A stretch of 64,000 bases of DNA from Sternotherus odoratus (GCA_032164245.1 JAVMKO010000003.1:62752390-62816389); one strand, 5' to 3'. Positions 47,341-59,815 are shown, counted from the stretch's first letter. The notes: a model not told the origin generated them from the sequence alone. Program-made: numbers and translations.

Positions 47341-49914
47341 TCCTTTGATCTGGAGAATTTTCAAAGGGTCTCAGTTTTGTCCTGAAGCTCAATGGGACAA
47401 ATTTGAAAGTCTCATATTTTTTTGCAGAAGGGAAATTGCTGAATCTGAATTTAAATCTAATGGCTCTCTTTTAGTTCTCTGATCATAGACATGAAACAAT
47501 ACCCATCCATATCTGAACTCCCCATCCAATTTTGGGGAAGTTTGTATCCATATGCAAACTTCGCAACTGTCTTCCTATGTACAGAAAAGGACAATCAATT
47601 TCTCTCCTCACCACTAAGGGACATAAAGCTGCAGCATTAGAATACAAACCATGATAAATAGAGTCATGTGCTAGACATAGGCAGTGATTCATTTTATTAG
47701 ATGTGGTTTAATTCAGTGGAGGAATAGCTTTTGTGAGGCAGGTGGGCTATTTTTCAGGTGCTTGGGATTTTACAAAGTAGATGCATAAGGTAATTTGGAG
47801 GCAAACTCAGAAGTGGTCAGAAGGGAGCAGTGAAAATTTCCTGCCTTTCTTCTTTGATCCCATACCAAACTCCCAGATACTGAACTAATCAGACTGATGG
47901 CAAGTCCCTTACTTTAGTATTGACTGTGTTCTGGGAAGTAAGTAGTTACTGTCCTCCCCACTACCCTCTTCCCCACTATCTTTTGTTGGGAGTAATGTGG
48001 GGAAGAGAGCCTAAACATAATTCAAAAGATTCACTGCACCTGGTGGGGACACCAGGTAGCAAATAGGCATTTACAACACAACAGGATGTGCACACAGAGC
48101 ATATAATGTGAGTATCCTGGAATATCCACTACCCGCACCATAGGCACCATTATAAAAGTCAGCATGTTCCCAACCTTTACCACAAAACTGATCACTGAGG
48201 AAAGGATGTGTTTCTACACAAATCAGTCTGCTTCTGAGGTCTCTTCTCCACCCCATCCCACCCCTCACCTTCTCCACCCCATTAGTTCATCAATACGTGG
48301 CAGGGAAGAGCACATTCAGACCCTGACTTGTTTAAAAAAAATATATTCATGTTTAGGTGCATTGTGTCAGTCCATGCACAGAACCTAGCCCAAGTAGACA
48401 TGCTCTAAAAAAGGACTTTGAAAATATGCTTCATGGATTCCCAGTAATACCCCAGCCCCTCACCCTGGCTTAAAAATTACAGTTATTGCAAAACATGTAT
48501 ATCTTAAAAATGTTTGAGTCTGTTAATTTCTAGACAATCCCTCAGGGCTATCTAAGCCTTCATCACCATGCCCTTGCATGACTCACATCAACCACCAACC
48601 TATTTTTAATTTTGCCCCCCAGGTTGAAGTACTGAAAGATTAGAAGATTCAAATTTCTATTCAGGGGATTCACTTTAAGGACAAAGTGGATGTACAAGAC
48701 TATGCTGAAGGTGTGCAGAGGGGTGAATTTCATCCTGACAGTCTGGAGAACACCCCATTGCTGACCCTTAAACACTGATTTTCAGGTAGTCACAAATGTT
48801 GTAAAAGAATATTACTCTATAGAATTATTGAATCAATTTCCCAGAGAAGAGTCTATAGCATGAATAAGTCATAGTCAGTCCTGACATTGCACTTCAGTGC
48901 ATTCATAGATGTAATCCACCTGCTTCTTATCTATTTATGCATCATTTATGTATTATTTATTTCAGTCACTTTGGGGAGTTATAGCTTTATTGTTGCATTC
49001 TTATGCTACCTCTGAGAAATGTGATGTGTTTTAATTTGTGTGAAAACCTATTAGTATATAGTTTTTATTTTGAGCTCCCTGCCGTTGTTAGTCACAGTAA
49101 TGAATTACTTACTGAGGCAGAAAACTAAAGCAATCTGGATTTGTTTTATAATAAGTTGTATCAGATTGTGCCCAGAGGCCTAGGTAGAAAGTTTGTTCAA
49201 TAATAAGGTCAGTTCATTAAACATTACAGCCTTTTGTTCTCTCCCAGTGATCACATGTTGCTTTCATATGCAATAGTAATGTTTGCTTCTATATTAACAT
49301 GTTTCTATAATATGTGGAGTTAAGTATTTTATACACTAGAACCCAGCCAGAAAACACAACCAGCTCCCCTAAAAACAAATTAACCATGAAGGAACACACT
49401 TGTGAATTATTAAACTCCATCCATTGAACTGAGGAGGCTAATGAAAGACAGGTAAAATAGAGCAAAATTGATCAGATCTGTCTTGTGATGGGCTATGACT
49501 AAGATACACTAATCTTACTCTGCAATCTTTATTCACTGATCTGATTTGAATAGTTTAAAAACCTGACTGCAAACAATTCACTGCTTTGAAACCACTTTTC
49601 AATTGGGCATTTCATACCCCTTAGCTTGAAAATATATAAACTGCAAAAAAAATTAAGTTTGGTACAAATAAAGAGGCAATGCACATGAATGGTTATGTTA
49701 GCACCCCCCCTTGATTCCTTAATCTTCTAAATTAATTTGAACAAGCCAGCACCCATGTCCAAGAGTGTCAAGGAATACCAAACCTAGTTTGTGGGTAGTT
49801 TAGACTCAGATATCCCCTAAACTGAACATGTTAAGATCCATCATTCCCCTTTCTCCCTCTTCTACTAACTAACTTTAATGCTGTACATTTCTCAACCCTT
49901 ATGTAGCTAAACTC
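47341..49914. other. Non-coding stretch without recognised features
   Basis: About 2.6 kb with no supported gene or named repeat; frames are all under 75 codons. Confidence 0.4.
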
Positions 49915-50100
49915 ACATCACCACCAAATAAGTAGGTAAATATAATCACCCCTACTTTACAGGTGAAGTGACTAAAACTTAGTGATGTTAGGCAAGTCAC
50001 AGAAGCCCACTCAGAAAGTTAGTGGCAAAACTAGAAACAGTATCCATTCCTGTTGCAACAGAGCAGTGCTTTATCCACTAGACCTCAGGTTTTCAGGGGG
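49915..50100 (+). repeat. MIR-type SINE
   Basis: 'ctactttacaggtgaagtga', 'ttaggcaagtcacagaagcc' and 'cagtgctttatccactagac' follow the MIR order on the plus strand. Confidence 0.7.
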
Positions 50101-50214
50101 AAAAAAAGAAAAAAAAAGCGCTTTAAATCTATGTATTTAGTTCTACAAATTGGGCTACTCAAGCTGAGATCCAGTGCTGAAAAAAAAAAAAAAAACCCAC
50201 GCACTATGTAAGTG

Positions 50215-50475
50215 AAAAGTATTAGGCCCATTTCACAGATGAGAAAACACACCTAGAAAGGGTAGATGACTTGTCTGTGATGTGTTAAGCCTTCATACAT
50301 AAGCCAGATGACTTCAGTTTGACTTAGGGTCTGATACTTATTTTCTGTGTCCTTGCACAACTCACTTACCTATACTTTACTGTAGCCATATCATAGGAGG
50401 ACCATAAATACTAAGAGTGATCGTACAGATCTTTGAAAGGAAAGCTCTATAGAATTAATAGTATCTTCATTTTCT
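50215..50475 (+). repeat. MIR-type SINE, second copy
   Basis: 'ggcccatttcacagatgaga', 'gatgacttgtctgtgatgtg' and a 3' part near 50430 ('tttgaaaggaaagctctata') follow the MIR order. An A-rich stretch separates it from the copy at 49915. Confidence 0.6.
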
Positions 50476-50699
50476 TTTATTTGCAGTTTGGGGAAGCAGA
50501 TAACAGTGCAGGGGAGACATAAAACATTCTCTTCCTTTACCCTACCTCTACTGCAGTCTCTAGAGTTTAGGGATATACAAGTGGGATGATCTTAGATATA
50601 TTAGGAAAGTCAAAGAAAGGAGTTAGGGAATGAAATGTTGGACAGACACTTTCTATAGAGAAAGAAGGTAGTCTTAAAGAGAGAAAGTTCCCACTGTAC
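50476..50699. other. Non-coding stretch
   Basis: Nothing recognised. Confidence 0.3.
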
Positions 50700-50885
50700 T
50701 ATGGGCTAAGGGGCTGTTTAATTGTCATGCAGATGTTTGGGGTTGGCGTCTAGGACCCTGCAAGGTGGGAGGGTCCCAGATATTATAGTGTAATTAAGCA
50801 GCGCCTTGGTCTGAGACCCACAAGCCAGAGTCATCAGGCATGGGCCAGCCATGGGTATTTAATTGCAGTGTAGATATATCTTTGG
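50700..50885. mobile_element. MITE-like element, 'ctgcaattaaa...' family, internally deleted
   Basis: Shares 'gggctgtttaatt' at the left, 'gtgggagggtcc' internally and 'gggtatttaattgcagtgta' at the right with the 42350-42630 copy. Shorter than that copy, so probably deleted on the left. Confidence 0.6.
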
Positions 50886-51148
50886 TGTGGTAATGGCTGC
50901 TGGCCTGCTTGGGACTGAGTGAACGTTGTACTTTTCTAATACAAGTTTATTTAATAAAAAATGTATTTATATTCCTGCTTCACATTATTCAATGTGTATT
51001 CAAAATTAAGGTAAAGACATGATCAGGGACTATTAGGAATTAGCTGGCAAAGGCCATCCCTCAGTTATCTATAGCCATTCATACTTCAATCACTTTCTGA
51101 TATCAATCCTTACTGTGAGTCACCTTCCTCCCTACATTTTGACAACAA
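50886..51148. other. Non-coding stretch
   Basis: Nothing recognised. Confidence 0.3.
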
Positions 51149-51420
51149 GTAGGGTTTGGCTACACTTAAAATGATGCAGTTGCGCCTGCACCACTGCAGT
51201 GAAAGTGCTATCTATGCCAACCAGAGGGGTTCTACTGTCAGAATAGGTAATCCACCATTCCTGGAGGCAACTGCTAGATCAACAGGAGAATTTTCCTGTT
51301 AAATTAGTGCTGTATATATTGGGGTTAGGTCAGTAACTGCCTGATACAGAGATGTGAATTTTTCACATCCTGAGCAACGTTTTATACTGTCCTAATTTCC
51401 TAGTGTAGACATGGCCTGAA
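51149..51420. mobile_element. MITE-like element with 'gctacactta' / 'agtgtagac' ends
   Basis: Left end 'agggtttggctacacttaaa' and the reverse complement of the right end 'caggccatgtctacactagg' are imperfect inverted repeats. Internal 'gaatttttcacatcctgagc' and 'tattggggttaggtcagtaa' match the family member at 60768-61016. Confidence 0.65.
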
Positions 51421-53135
51421 TAATTACATTATACTACACTAAAATTATTCATTATGTTAGTACCTATCTTTAAAGCAAATAGAGTGTACAAATGTTTACA
51501 AGCCTTTCTTAGTGAGAATAGTGTATCCACTATGTACCTATCACTTAGGACAATTTAAGAGGCTTTTTCCTCTGTTATCTTTGCTGTGACTTAAACTACC
51601 CTTGCCCACAGCAGAAATAAGCCTGTCAAACGGTGTTTTAAAACTTATCAGTTGAAAGCATTGTTTTAAGGCACCCAAAAGTTATCTGTATTGAATTAAT
51701 TACCTAACACATAGATCTTTGCTTTATCTACATTCCAAACAGAGTGGGACCAGATTGAAGTGATATCTTTGACCCGTGTTGGTTGATTCAATACAGTGTT
51801 CACTGAAAACAATTGACTTCCCCTGCAGCTCTCTCTTTTTTCCAAAAACACAATTTGGTAGGCTGTAAAAATGTCAGCTCTTTTGAAACTCATTATTAAG
51901 TTCCAAGTGTAAAAAGAGATTACAAATACAAACAATGCTCCAAGAGGAAACAAATACACAACACTGAAGTAAATGGAGGAATAACAGAAAATATTAGTGG
52001 GGATGGTTTATTTTCTAGTCAAGTGATCCACTTAGAATGCTTGGCTTGAGATCGGAACTTTTTCTGAGCATGTTTTAAAGTCATGATTTATTATTCAAGG
52101 AGATGTAAATGTCCCAAATGAAATAATTTTAAACTAGGATTAAAAAAGGCAATTGTATTGTGAAATGAATTTCTTTTAAAAAGGAAAAAATTCTGCACCA
52201 ATGCAGTATGTCTTACAGATTGCTTTACATTCACTTACACAATATGCTTGAGTAACCATAGAAATCCAAGTGACTTTTTACATGAATTAACATACATTTG
52301 TAAACAACCTATTTTGATATTGCTATTCTGTTAGTTGTGCTTTATCAGGCCTTCTGAGTTTTAGAGACTGCTCACTCCCACTTTGTATTACAGCACATCA
52401 AGAAATTCAATCATTCATCCTCCGTGGGGATCAGCTCCCTTGAAACAATTTCTCTGCAACAACAAGCCGTCCAGAGGTAGCTTTTAAAATCAACATTATG
52501 GAATTTTACACTTCATCAGCTAAATGTTGTAAAACTCAGATGAGAACATGACATCCGGCATTCTGTATTTTCCTTTCCATATAATCAAACTTCACCAGTA
52601 ATTAGTTTTACTTCCTCCACACTCCCCATGACAAAAAAAAAAAGTCTTTGATGAAATGAAAGTCTAAAAGAATCAAAGTGTATGAATACTCCAATAGACT
52701 ACAAACACAACCCTCCATAAGAGGAAGGAGAATTATGAGTGGAGAACCATTGATTTGATTTCTAACATATGGCATCAGAGGTGGGCTAACTGATGACAGT
52801 ATGAAATCTCTAACAGTTATTGATTTCAGACGCATTTCCCCTTTTCCACTTCAGTCTGTGTCTTCAGAATGGATATATTTTGTCCCTGATTCTGTTTTCA
52901 TTATGGTGTGGTTTTACAGCAGCCACAAAAATAGCTAATTCCATGATTTTTTTTTCTTTTCATTTTACATAGGAATCTGTTAAAGCTATATGAAAATAAA
53001 TTTCTTTATTTGATTATGTGTTTTAATTGAATTGCCATGAAAGATTTTAAATGCAAATGGAAAAGGTGGAAGAATGGCTCCAGTCACAACATTTTTAAGA
53101 ACGTCAAAAGAACAGAGTTTTTAACCTGTTGAATT
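51421..53135. other. AT-rich, repeat-poor non-coding stretch
   Basis: No supported gene. The frames at 51696-51959 and 52608-52835 (minus) have no recognisable domain. Confidence 0.4.
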
Positions 53136-53745
53136 TAAGGCACCCCACCTTACCGAGGGCTCAAGGCATGACCTGGCCAATTTAGGCACCCCATCCTTTC
53201 CTATCTGAAGTGCTTGTAAGGCACCTATCCTTACCTACGGGGCTCAGGAAGAAACCTGGTCAATTTAAGTACCCACCATGTGATGGGTTGGGACCACAGA
53301 AACCCCCTTGGAAGGTGCCAACTGAGGTGCCAAGGCTACTCCTGCCTCGGTTTTCCTTCCCTAGCAGCTTGGGACTCCAGAAATCCTACCTGGTTTGAGT
53401 CAGACTCGCTAGCCTACTGCAAACCCAGACTTAGGTCTGAGCCACATCCCCTGGGTTGGTTCCATACATACCCTGATGAGGTGTGAACTGTCCCTCTGCT
53501 TCTGGATAGTTTTTGCCTGGGCTTGCTTTAAGCCATGAGGACATCTTCAGCCTCGTAACTATATACATGAAATTGCAACCTATAACGTTACTATAACAGT
53601 GCACAGTACATCATGAGCCTTCTGAAGACACTGAAATGACAAACTTTGCATTAGATACCTCACAATCATATTAAAAGGATTAATATGGAAGTGCTGGGTG
53701 TTCCCCCAAGGTACAGAATGTCATACCATCATCAGTTGTTGTGTG
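53136..53745. mobile_element. LTR-type repeat, partial, related to the LTR at the window start
   Basis: 53358-53458 aligns with positions 1-105 ('agcagcttgggactccag' against 'gccagcttggagcttcag', then 'tgaaccatgtccc'-type sequence). To the left, two loosely repeated segments carry 'ggcacccca..cttacc' and 'acctggccaattta'. To the right, 'atgagccttctgaagacact' and 'gcattagatacctcacaatc' continue a turtle LTR-like repeat. The copy is rearranged or deleted relative to the first one. Confidence 0.5.
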
Positions 53746-54390
53746 TGTCCTCTCTGCGTGCTGCACTGGCTCTGACCCAATGGCACATACAGCAGGCTCT
53801 GATTGAATTGCCTCAAAAGACTGGACTTGGGTGTGTAGTGAAGGCACTCAGACAGGTTTATGGTCAACAAAGCATGGTGCCAGCTCAAGATCAATGTCTA
53901 CAGTTACACTAGCAGATGCATGCCAGTGACAATGAGCTTAGCTCAGTGAATGGTGGGACTTTGCATTCCCTCATCAACTGGGCAAAGACTCTCCGTCTGA
54001 AATCCCTCTTTTATATATTGATACAAACTCTGTCTGACGTAGTTAGCTGCCACCCTTTACCTTGCCTGTTGGTATGATTAAAACATCTCTATTCATCACC
54101 AAGTCATCTTGACTTGATCTTTAAGAGGGTTCAGTATGTCCTTGTAGCATCTTCGGGGAGTGTGTTTACATTGTAATCCTGTGATACTACCCTTATGGAA
54201 TGTGTTTACATGAATACTTAGTGCCTAGGAGTGCATTTGTTTTTGCAATGCCAGCCTGTTCTTGCCAGGTTCATGTACTGAAACCTGCAAACAAGCATTT
54301 GCTTTGTAACAGGGCAGGGCCTGATTCTGCTTGGGTTTCAAGCCTCATGTCTCAGACTCTCTCTACTACAGCCCCCTTCCATTCTATAAT
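53746..54390. mobile_element. Second LTR-like interspersed repeat
   Basis: Contains 'cactagcagatgcatgccag', 'gtctgacgtagttagctgcc', 'tgattaaaacatctctattc' and 'gtaacagggcagggcctgat', a string I recognise as repetitive in turtles. Orientation and class are uncertain, and no inverted or direct terminal repeats are visible. Confidence 0.4.
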
Positions 54391-54627
54391 AATGGTGACA
54401 AATGTCTGTCAAATACTCACAAAACTGTTTGAGTATCTGAGTTTGGGGTTTCAATTTAAAAAATTTAGCCCATTGCTGAGAAATGTCTTCTGTTCACCAG
54501 TGAAATTTGGCTTTGAAGTGTTGCACATGAAATGCTATTTTATTCAGTAAAGCCAAAGCCATCAAAATAAGATGGCAAGCATTTGAGTACCAAATTCTGC
54601 AGGGAATTTCCACCAATTTTACATCTA

Positions 54628-54740
54628 TTATTCATGAATGGTCAATTATGATATATGATATATGATTCATGAATGGTCATCTATTATTCATGAATGGTCA
54701 ATTATGATATATGATTCATGAATGGTCAATTATGATATAT
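54628..54740. repeat. AT-rich minisatellite with 'ttcatgaatggtca' units
   Basis: The 14-mer 'ttcatgaatggtca' occurs four times in about 110 bp, alternating with 'attatgatatatga' segments, so the array is built from units of roughly 28 and 21 bp. The core 'ttcatgaa' is itself a palindrome. Confidence 0.9.
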
Positions 54741-55559
54741 TTGTGTACTTTATGAATGTCCTTCAGAGGGTCAGGTTTTAGTCCTTTAAAAATGGTGACG
54801 TAAAAATTATTTGACAGAGGAATGATCCAATTGCTTCTACAAGTGGTAAACCAATCACAGTACTCTTATACATGTGAGCCTCAGGAAAAAGGATTTTTAC
54901 ATTTCCTGTTATCTAAAAGGGGAAAAGGGGGAAAAAAGAGAGAGGTTCATCTAAAAATACCTAAATTATCTATAACAATTTATACGGCTATAGCTGGACA
55001 ATATTTGTGAACTGCATACAGCAATTAAGAATGCCGTATCTCTCATCCCATCTTATCTTGCTATTTCTTATTTCTGCAGTTATTTTGTTGATATCTTTAT
55101 TCATTTCTATGCTTTCAAGGTAATTTTATTGTTGTTTATATTTCCAAATCAGTTTCAAACTTGATTTCAAAGTAGTTTCAGTATTTAAGTAATTTAGAGA
55201 ACACAAAGGTAGAGTTTTCCCTCTCCTAATCTGTGCTGTCAGAACCAATACACACAAGGGGTTATTTTTCTTTGATGTGCATATGGAACTCTCATCATTA
55301 TTAATGTAAGTTATGTATATGCTCAGTGGGAGACTAGGCCTCATAGGCTGGTGAAATCATTTGATCAGCAACTGGCATATTTGCAACAGTCAAAACAAAA
55401 TGCACAGGCAATTTCCAGATAAAATGACTGCTGTCATTCAAGTGACTACCATAATTTCTCATTTTTGACTGTTAGCAGAAAAGTATCAGATGCTTAACTC
55501 GGCTCAAGCTCATTTCGGAAAGTACTGCAGCACATTGTCAACTTGCAAATGCTTACTAC
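54741..55559. other. Non-coding stretch
   Basis: Nothing recognised. Confidence 0.35.
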
Positions 55560-55672
55560 CAGGTGCAATGCTTCCTACCTTGATTAATTTCATTGAAATT
55601 AATGGGGGAACTGTTTTGAGGGCAAGCGTTATTTCTGATGTAAGCATTTGCAAGATCAGGTTCACATTAAGT
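55560..55672. repeat. Short palindromic MITE-like repeat
   Basis: Contains 'ggtgcaatgcttcctacctt', 'ttgaaattaatgggggaac' and 'gcaagatcaggttcac', diverged arms of the same palindromic type as 1524-1596. Confidence 0.45.
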
Positions 55673-57747
55673 CAATGAAACCAGTTGGGTAGCGAATTCT
55701 CACAAGATCACGATTCAAGGCTTGTATAGTATCAATACCCGTTTAGAAATGTTTGTTCTGGCTCCCAGCCCTGGGCTTCATTCACAAAGTAATGATACTT
55801 GTATCATACATATCCACATTTGGGTGGAGGAATGGTATTTAACATTCTATCAAATTCTTAACAATAAAAAGTATATATCCTTTCTATAAACTTTTTCTTA
55901 ATCATACTACAAAATACTATAAAAATATAATTCTCTTCTGCATTCTACAAGAACATTAAGAAAACTATACTAAAAAGTATTTTTCTATTAAGTTCTAGAG
56001 ATCTTTTCTGCGAACTTTGATGCTGAGTGATAACTGAGGAGGCTGAAAATGCCAAGAGATTGTTTCTTGAGCAGAAGTTTACCACCATCACCAGACACCT
56101 TCTCTTCAGAAAGTAGTCCTCTTTCACTGTGGGCCCAAATACCCCTGCTGATCTTTACCCACAAGAAGGTGCAAGAGTCCAGCTTTTAAGTAGTCATGTG
56201 CACCTCCCATTAAGGAAGGGGATCTGTGCATAGGATAAGGTATGGATCAGAAGGAAATTCAGTAATGTTTGCAAAGCACTTTGAAACTTCTATAGAGTTT
56301 AAGTATTATCATCATCGTCCAAGATCTTTGGCCAAAGCAATAGCTCAACTCATTTTTTTTAAGTTCTGGGTTGTTTTTTTTAAATATAGATTTGTACCTC
56401 ACCCCTATTCTGATCTACCCATAAAACAAGTGGAAGGGCTTGGTGCATCGCCACAACAAAAAAACACAAGGTCTTTCCCCCATTTGATTCTGCTGTTAAG
56501 TTGAACTACAATGAGTAAGTGTACATTTGTCCATTGAATTTTTGGGAACTACTGTAATGGTGATCATGTCACCAGGGAAAAATGGAACACTTTCTGGATT
56601 TCTGAAATGTACTGACAGGCTAACAGGAAAGGCTGTTTGTTTTAATTTATACCTATAGTGACATGGGAACTGAAGTTAAGAAGAATAGTTTGTGTTCTAA
56701 TTTTAATACAAATAATCAGAGACAATGCTACAAATGTAGCTGGTAAGGTCAATTCCCATTCTATATCTGAGAAGGAAAAAACAGGTTCCAACACATGCTG
56801 TACTTTTTAATAGATACTCATTTTCATAAAATTTAACAATTTCACCTAAAGCACCTGGTTTATGTTACTGTCTGCTCTACATATGGTATAGCCCTCAATG
56901 AAATTTAAACTATTATCTGAAAGACAGAAAAGAAACTTCCAGTGTTACACTGGGATAATTTTATCAACCATATCCTAATTCAGGGAATGACAGCAAGGTA
57001 GACACTGACAGCAAATATCACCTTTGAGGGTATTTAGAAAAAAAAATCTATCATCTGCAAAGCTGGAGTGATAACAGCCATTAGCTACAAGGGATGTTCT
57101 CCTTGTCAATTTTCCAAAAGAGAAAATGCATTTACTGAAAAGATAAACTGTGACTGTCAAGCAAAGAAGACAGTCCTTATCATTGACAAGATTAATCACT
57201 AAAAGATACTAAAGGACTAGTGTATTGGGATGGTTTGCAGGACTACCACCAGCTATTGTTGTGTAACACTAAGTTTACCAAGAGGTTACCTTTTTTTTTT
57301 GCGGGGGGGGGGGGGATATATGGAGAGAAAACACACTTTAAAGATATGTAGATTTTTAACTTAAACATTATTCAAAACAAACTCTGAGGTTTAAAATAGT
57401 AACTGCAATATTTTAAGTTTAGGGCAAGGTATTTTTGGAGTAAATGTTTATTCACCAAAAATGCAGATTCTAGCTGACCAAGTTTCACACACACTTTTGG
57501 TCAACCCCACACCCATCACATAAAAAGCTTCTAAGTTGGAAAGTTTAATTTTGACATTTTCTAAACAAAACATTGACTTTTTGTTTCAAAGTGACTTCAT
57601 TTTGAATTTTATGTAAATTTATTTAAAAATCAAGACGTAAACTTCATTTCAGGTATTTCAGTTGGTTGGGTTTTTTTTTAAAAAAATATCATCCCAACAC
57701 ACATGCACCCATCCATCCCACATTGTGATCCATATATCCATGTAATA
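55673..57747. other. AT-rich non-coding stretch
   Basis: 56262-56310 ('gcaaagcactttgaaacttc' then 'tattatcatcatcg') resembles a MIR/L2-type 3' end. A poly-T/poly-G junction lies at 57291-57314. No gene. Confidence 0.45.
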
Positions 57748-58342
57748 TGTTATAGGCCTGGTATGAATGATGTGTGCTTGACATGAATGTATGCATTGCA
57801 AGTTAGCAAACAAAACAAAGGACTTAAGGTCAAGGACTGTTTTTGCACAAAGAGTTTTAATAAGCTTATGTTCTAAAAAAAGTACGGAAAATCATCAGAA
57901 AAGGAAATAGCACAGGTTAGACTGATATACAATTGTATAAGAATTGGAGAAAATGGCATGTCTTGGATTTTGGCGGTCCGCCCAGGATTGTCTCTTTGGA
58001 ATTTAGTGGGAAGAAGGCCTAGTAAACTAGGCAAAGAACCAACGACATGATGGAATGGACTACACATGGATGCTTATGATTTCTGGAAATCAGAGTCATT
58101 TATTGATCCAGAGTCCCATGTGTTTTTTTCCGGCTCCCCGCATCTTATGATCTTATCCTTATGGAAGGAACCTCGACTGGCCATCAAGACCATTCTGACC
58201 TTTGGACTCTAGTTTAGTATGTTTGGGGGGTGTATGTGACTAAGATTTGTTTTTGAATCAATAAAGAGCAGTTAGAGTATTATATACTGACACTATCTGT
58301 TTACTCCCCATCTGCAGGGAGATCTCTATTGCGGTTCTAACA
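57748..58342 (+). mobile_element. Endogenous retrovirus-type solo LTR, plus strand
   Basis: A 595-bp unit starts 'tgttataggcctggtatgaa' and ends '-gcggttctaaca', giving TG...CA borders with complementary 'tgtta/taaca' tips. A single AATAAA lies at 58260-58265 about 80 bp from the end, as in the R region of an LTR. The body ('aattggagaaaatggcatgt') matches a repeat I recognise. No matching target duplication could be found next to these borders and no internal retroviral genes are present. Confidence 0.6.
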
Positions 58343-58429
58343 AGTTTATCAAAACCAAGTTTACTTTCATTTTTTTTCAGTTCAGTTATTTGAACAGCTA
58401 TGTTTGAGTAGAAACAGTTTATTTTCATA

Positions 58430-58500
58430 GGTAGTTTGTTAGTCCATAAGGTGCCACAGGACTCTGCTGCTTGTACAAACTAGAGTAATTCTAGAGAAAT
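58430..58500 (+). mobile_element. Penelope-like element 3' tail fragment
   Basis: 'gtttgttagtccataaggtg' followed by 'ccacaggactctgctgctt' and 'acaaactagagt' is the tail of the same family as 12957-13100, in opposite orientation and truncated before the hammerhead-like core. Confidence 0.6.
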
Positions 58501-58539
58501 CCACCTGTCTTCCCCTTCTGGCAGTAAAAAGTTTAGGGT

Positions 58540-59085
58540 TTCCCCCAAGCATAGGATGGCATCCCTGACCATCTTGGCTAATAGCCATGGAAATACCTAT
58601 TCTCCATGAACTTATCTAATTCTTTTCTGAACAGTTATACTTTTGGCCATCACAACATCTCAGGTTGATAGTGTGTTATGTGAAAAAAGTACTTCCTCTT
58701 GTTCATACTGAACCTGCAGTAATTTAATTGGGTAACCCCTTTGTTTTCTATTACATGAAAAAAAGTAAACATCTTTATGCACTTCTTCCATATCATTCAT
58801 GCTTATATAGACCTTTATCATATCCCCACTTAATTGCTGAACACTAAACTTTCAATCCTCACACAAAAGCTGTACCATACCCTGGATCATTTCTATTGCC
58901 CTCTTTTCCAGTTCCACTGTATCCTTTTTGAGATGGGGCAATGAGAACTGTACACTGTTCAAGATATAGGTGCACCATGGATTTATATAGTGGGATGATA
59001 TTTTCTGTTTTACTCTGTCCCTTTTCTAATAGTTCCTAACATGGCTAGTCTGTTAGACTGCTACTGCACATTAAGATGAAGTTTA
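58540..59085 (-). mobile_element. CR1 LINE 3' untranslated region fragment
   Basis: The plus strand shows 'atccctgaccatcttggcta', 'ctccatgaacttatctaatt', 'tcccttttctaatagttcct' and similar, the reverse complement of the CR1 3' region. The extreme 3' end is missing. Confidence 0.75.
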
Positions 59086-59099
59086 CAGAGAACTATCCT

Positions 59100-59285
59100 A
59101 GATGTGTCCAGACAGAAGCAGACCATTGTGGCTCTGACCTGCATTTCCCAGTTATAGAAATACAGGTTGGGAAGACTATCCATTGAGAGATGCACCTACT
59201 GGAAGAATCTCAGGAAGCAGGTGGGAGAGATACAGGAGGAGGTGACTAAGCTGAGGACCCTTTCCATACACAAAGAATTCACAGT
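59100..59285 (+). pseudogene. CR1-type ORF1 coiled-coil relic
   Basis: Plus-strand translation near 59195-59280 gives YWKNLRKQVGEIQEEVTKL, a heptad-like segment resembling the ORF1 coiled coil of CR1 elements. Very short and not flanked by an open frame. The assignment is tentative but is supported by the ORF2 relic downstream on the same strand. Confidence 0.5.
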
Positions 59286-59348
59286 ATTTCTCCCTCCTCC
59301 TTGTAACAACCTTTCACATATTTAAAGATATTAAGAATTTAAAGTAAC
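59286..59348 (-). mobile_element. Small CR1 minus-strand fragment
   Basis: 'ctccttgtaacaacctttca' is the same CR1 antisense sequence seen at about 2118-2140, here lodged between two plus-strand CR1 pieces. Confidence 0.45.
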
Positions 59349-59349
59349 T

Positions 59350-59815
59350 TAAGGAGCTGGCCGAAGAGATCTAAGCCATTAGTGACTATCTTTGAGAATT
59401 TTGTAGAAGATAGGAGAGATACCAGAGGACTGAAAATGGGAAAATATAGTATCCATCTATAAAAAGGGGAATAAGGACAACCCAGGGAACTATAGACCAG
59501 TCATCCATTACCCAGAAATATAATGGAGCAAATAATCAGACAATAGTCTAAGCACCTCGAAGGTGAGCAACAGTCAACATTGGTTTGTAAAGAACAAATG
59601 TCAAAAGAACCTCATATCCTTCTTTGACAGGATAACAAACCTTGTGGATGAGGGCAAGAAGTAGGTGGGATATAGTTTGGTTGTAATAAGGCTTTTCATA
59701 CAGTCTCACATGACCTTCTCATAAACAAACTAAAGAAATACAGCCTAGACAAATTTTCTATAAATTGGGTGCACATCAGGTTGGAAAACTACACTCATTT
59801 ACTATTTTGTTTCTC
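59350..59815 (+). pseudogene. CR1-type ORF2 relic: reverse transcriptase fragment
   Basis: Plus-strand pieces in order give KELAEEI near 59353, NYRPV at about 59490 ('aactatagaccagtcat'), HWFVKNK near 59580, then 'tccttctttgacaggataac' and SHMTF near 59708. They match the order of reverse transcriptase blocks in CR1 ORF2. Stops and frameshifts break every block and no catalytic aspartate motif is retained, so it is inactive. It is the complementary half to the RT relic at 40940-41500. Confidence 0.75.

Noticed and set aside
54628..54740. CRISPR-like array
   Set aside because: Units are contiguous or separated by related AT-rich sequence rather than unique spacers, and the context is a vertebrate genome.
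57748..58342. Full-length endogenous retrovirus
   Set aside because: Only one LTR-like unit is present, with no second LTR and no gag, pol or env reading frames nearby.
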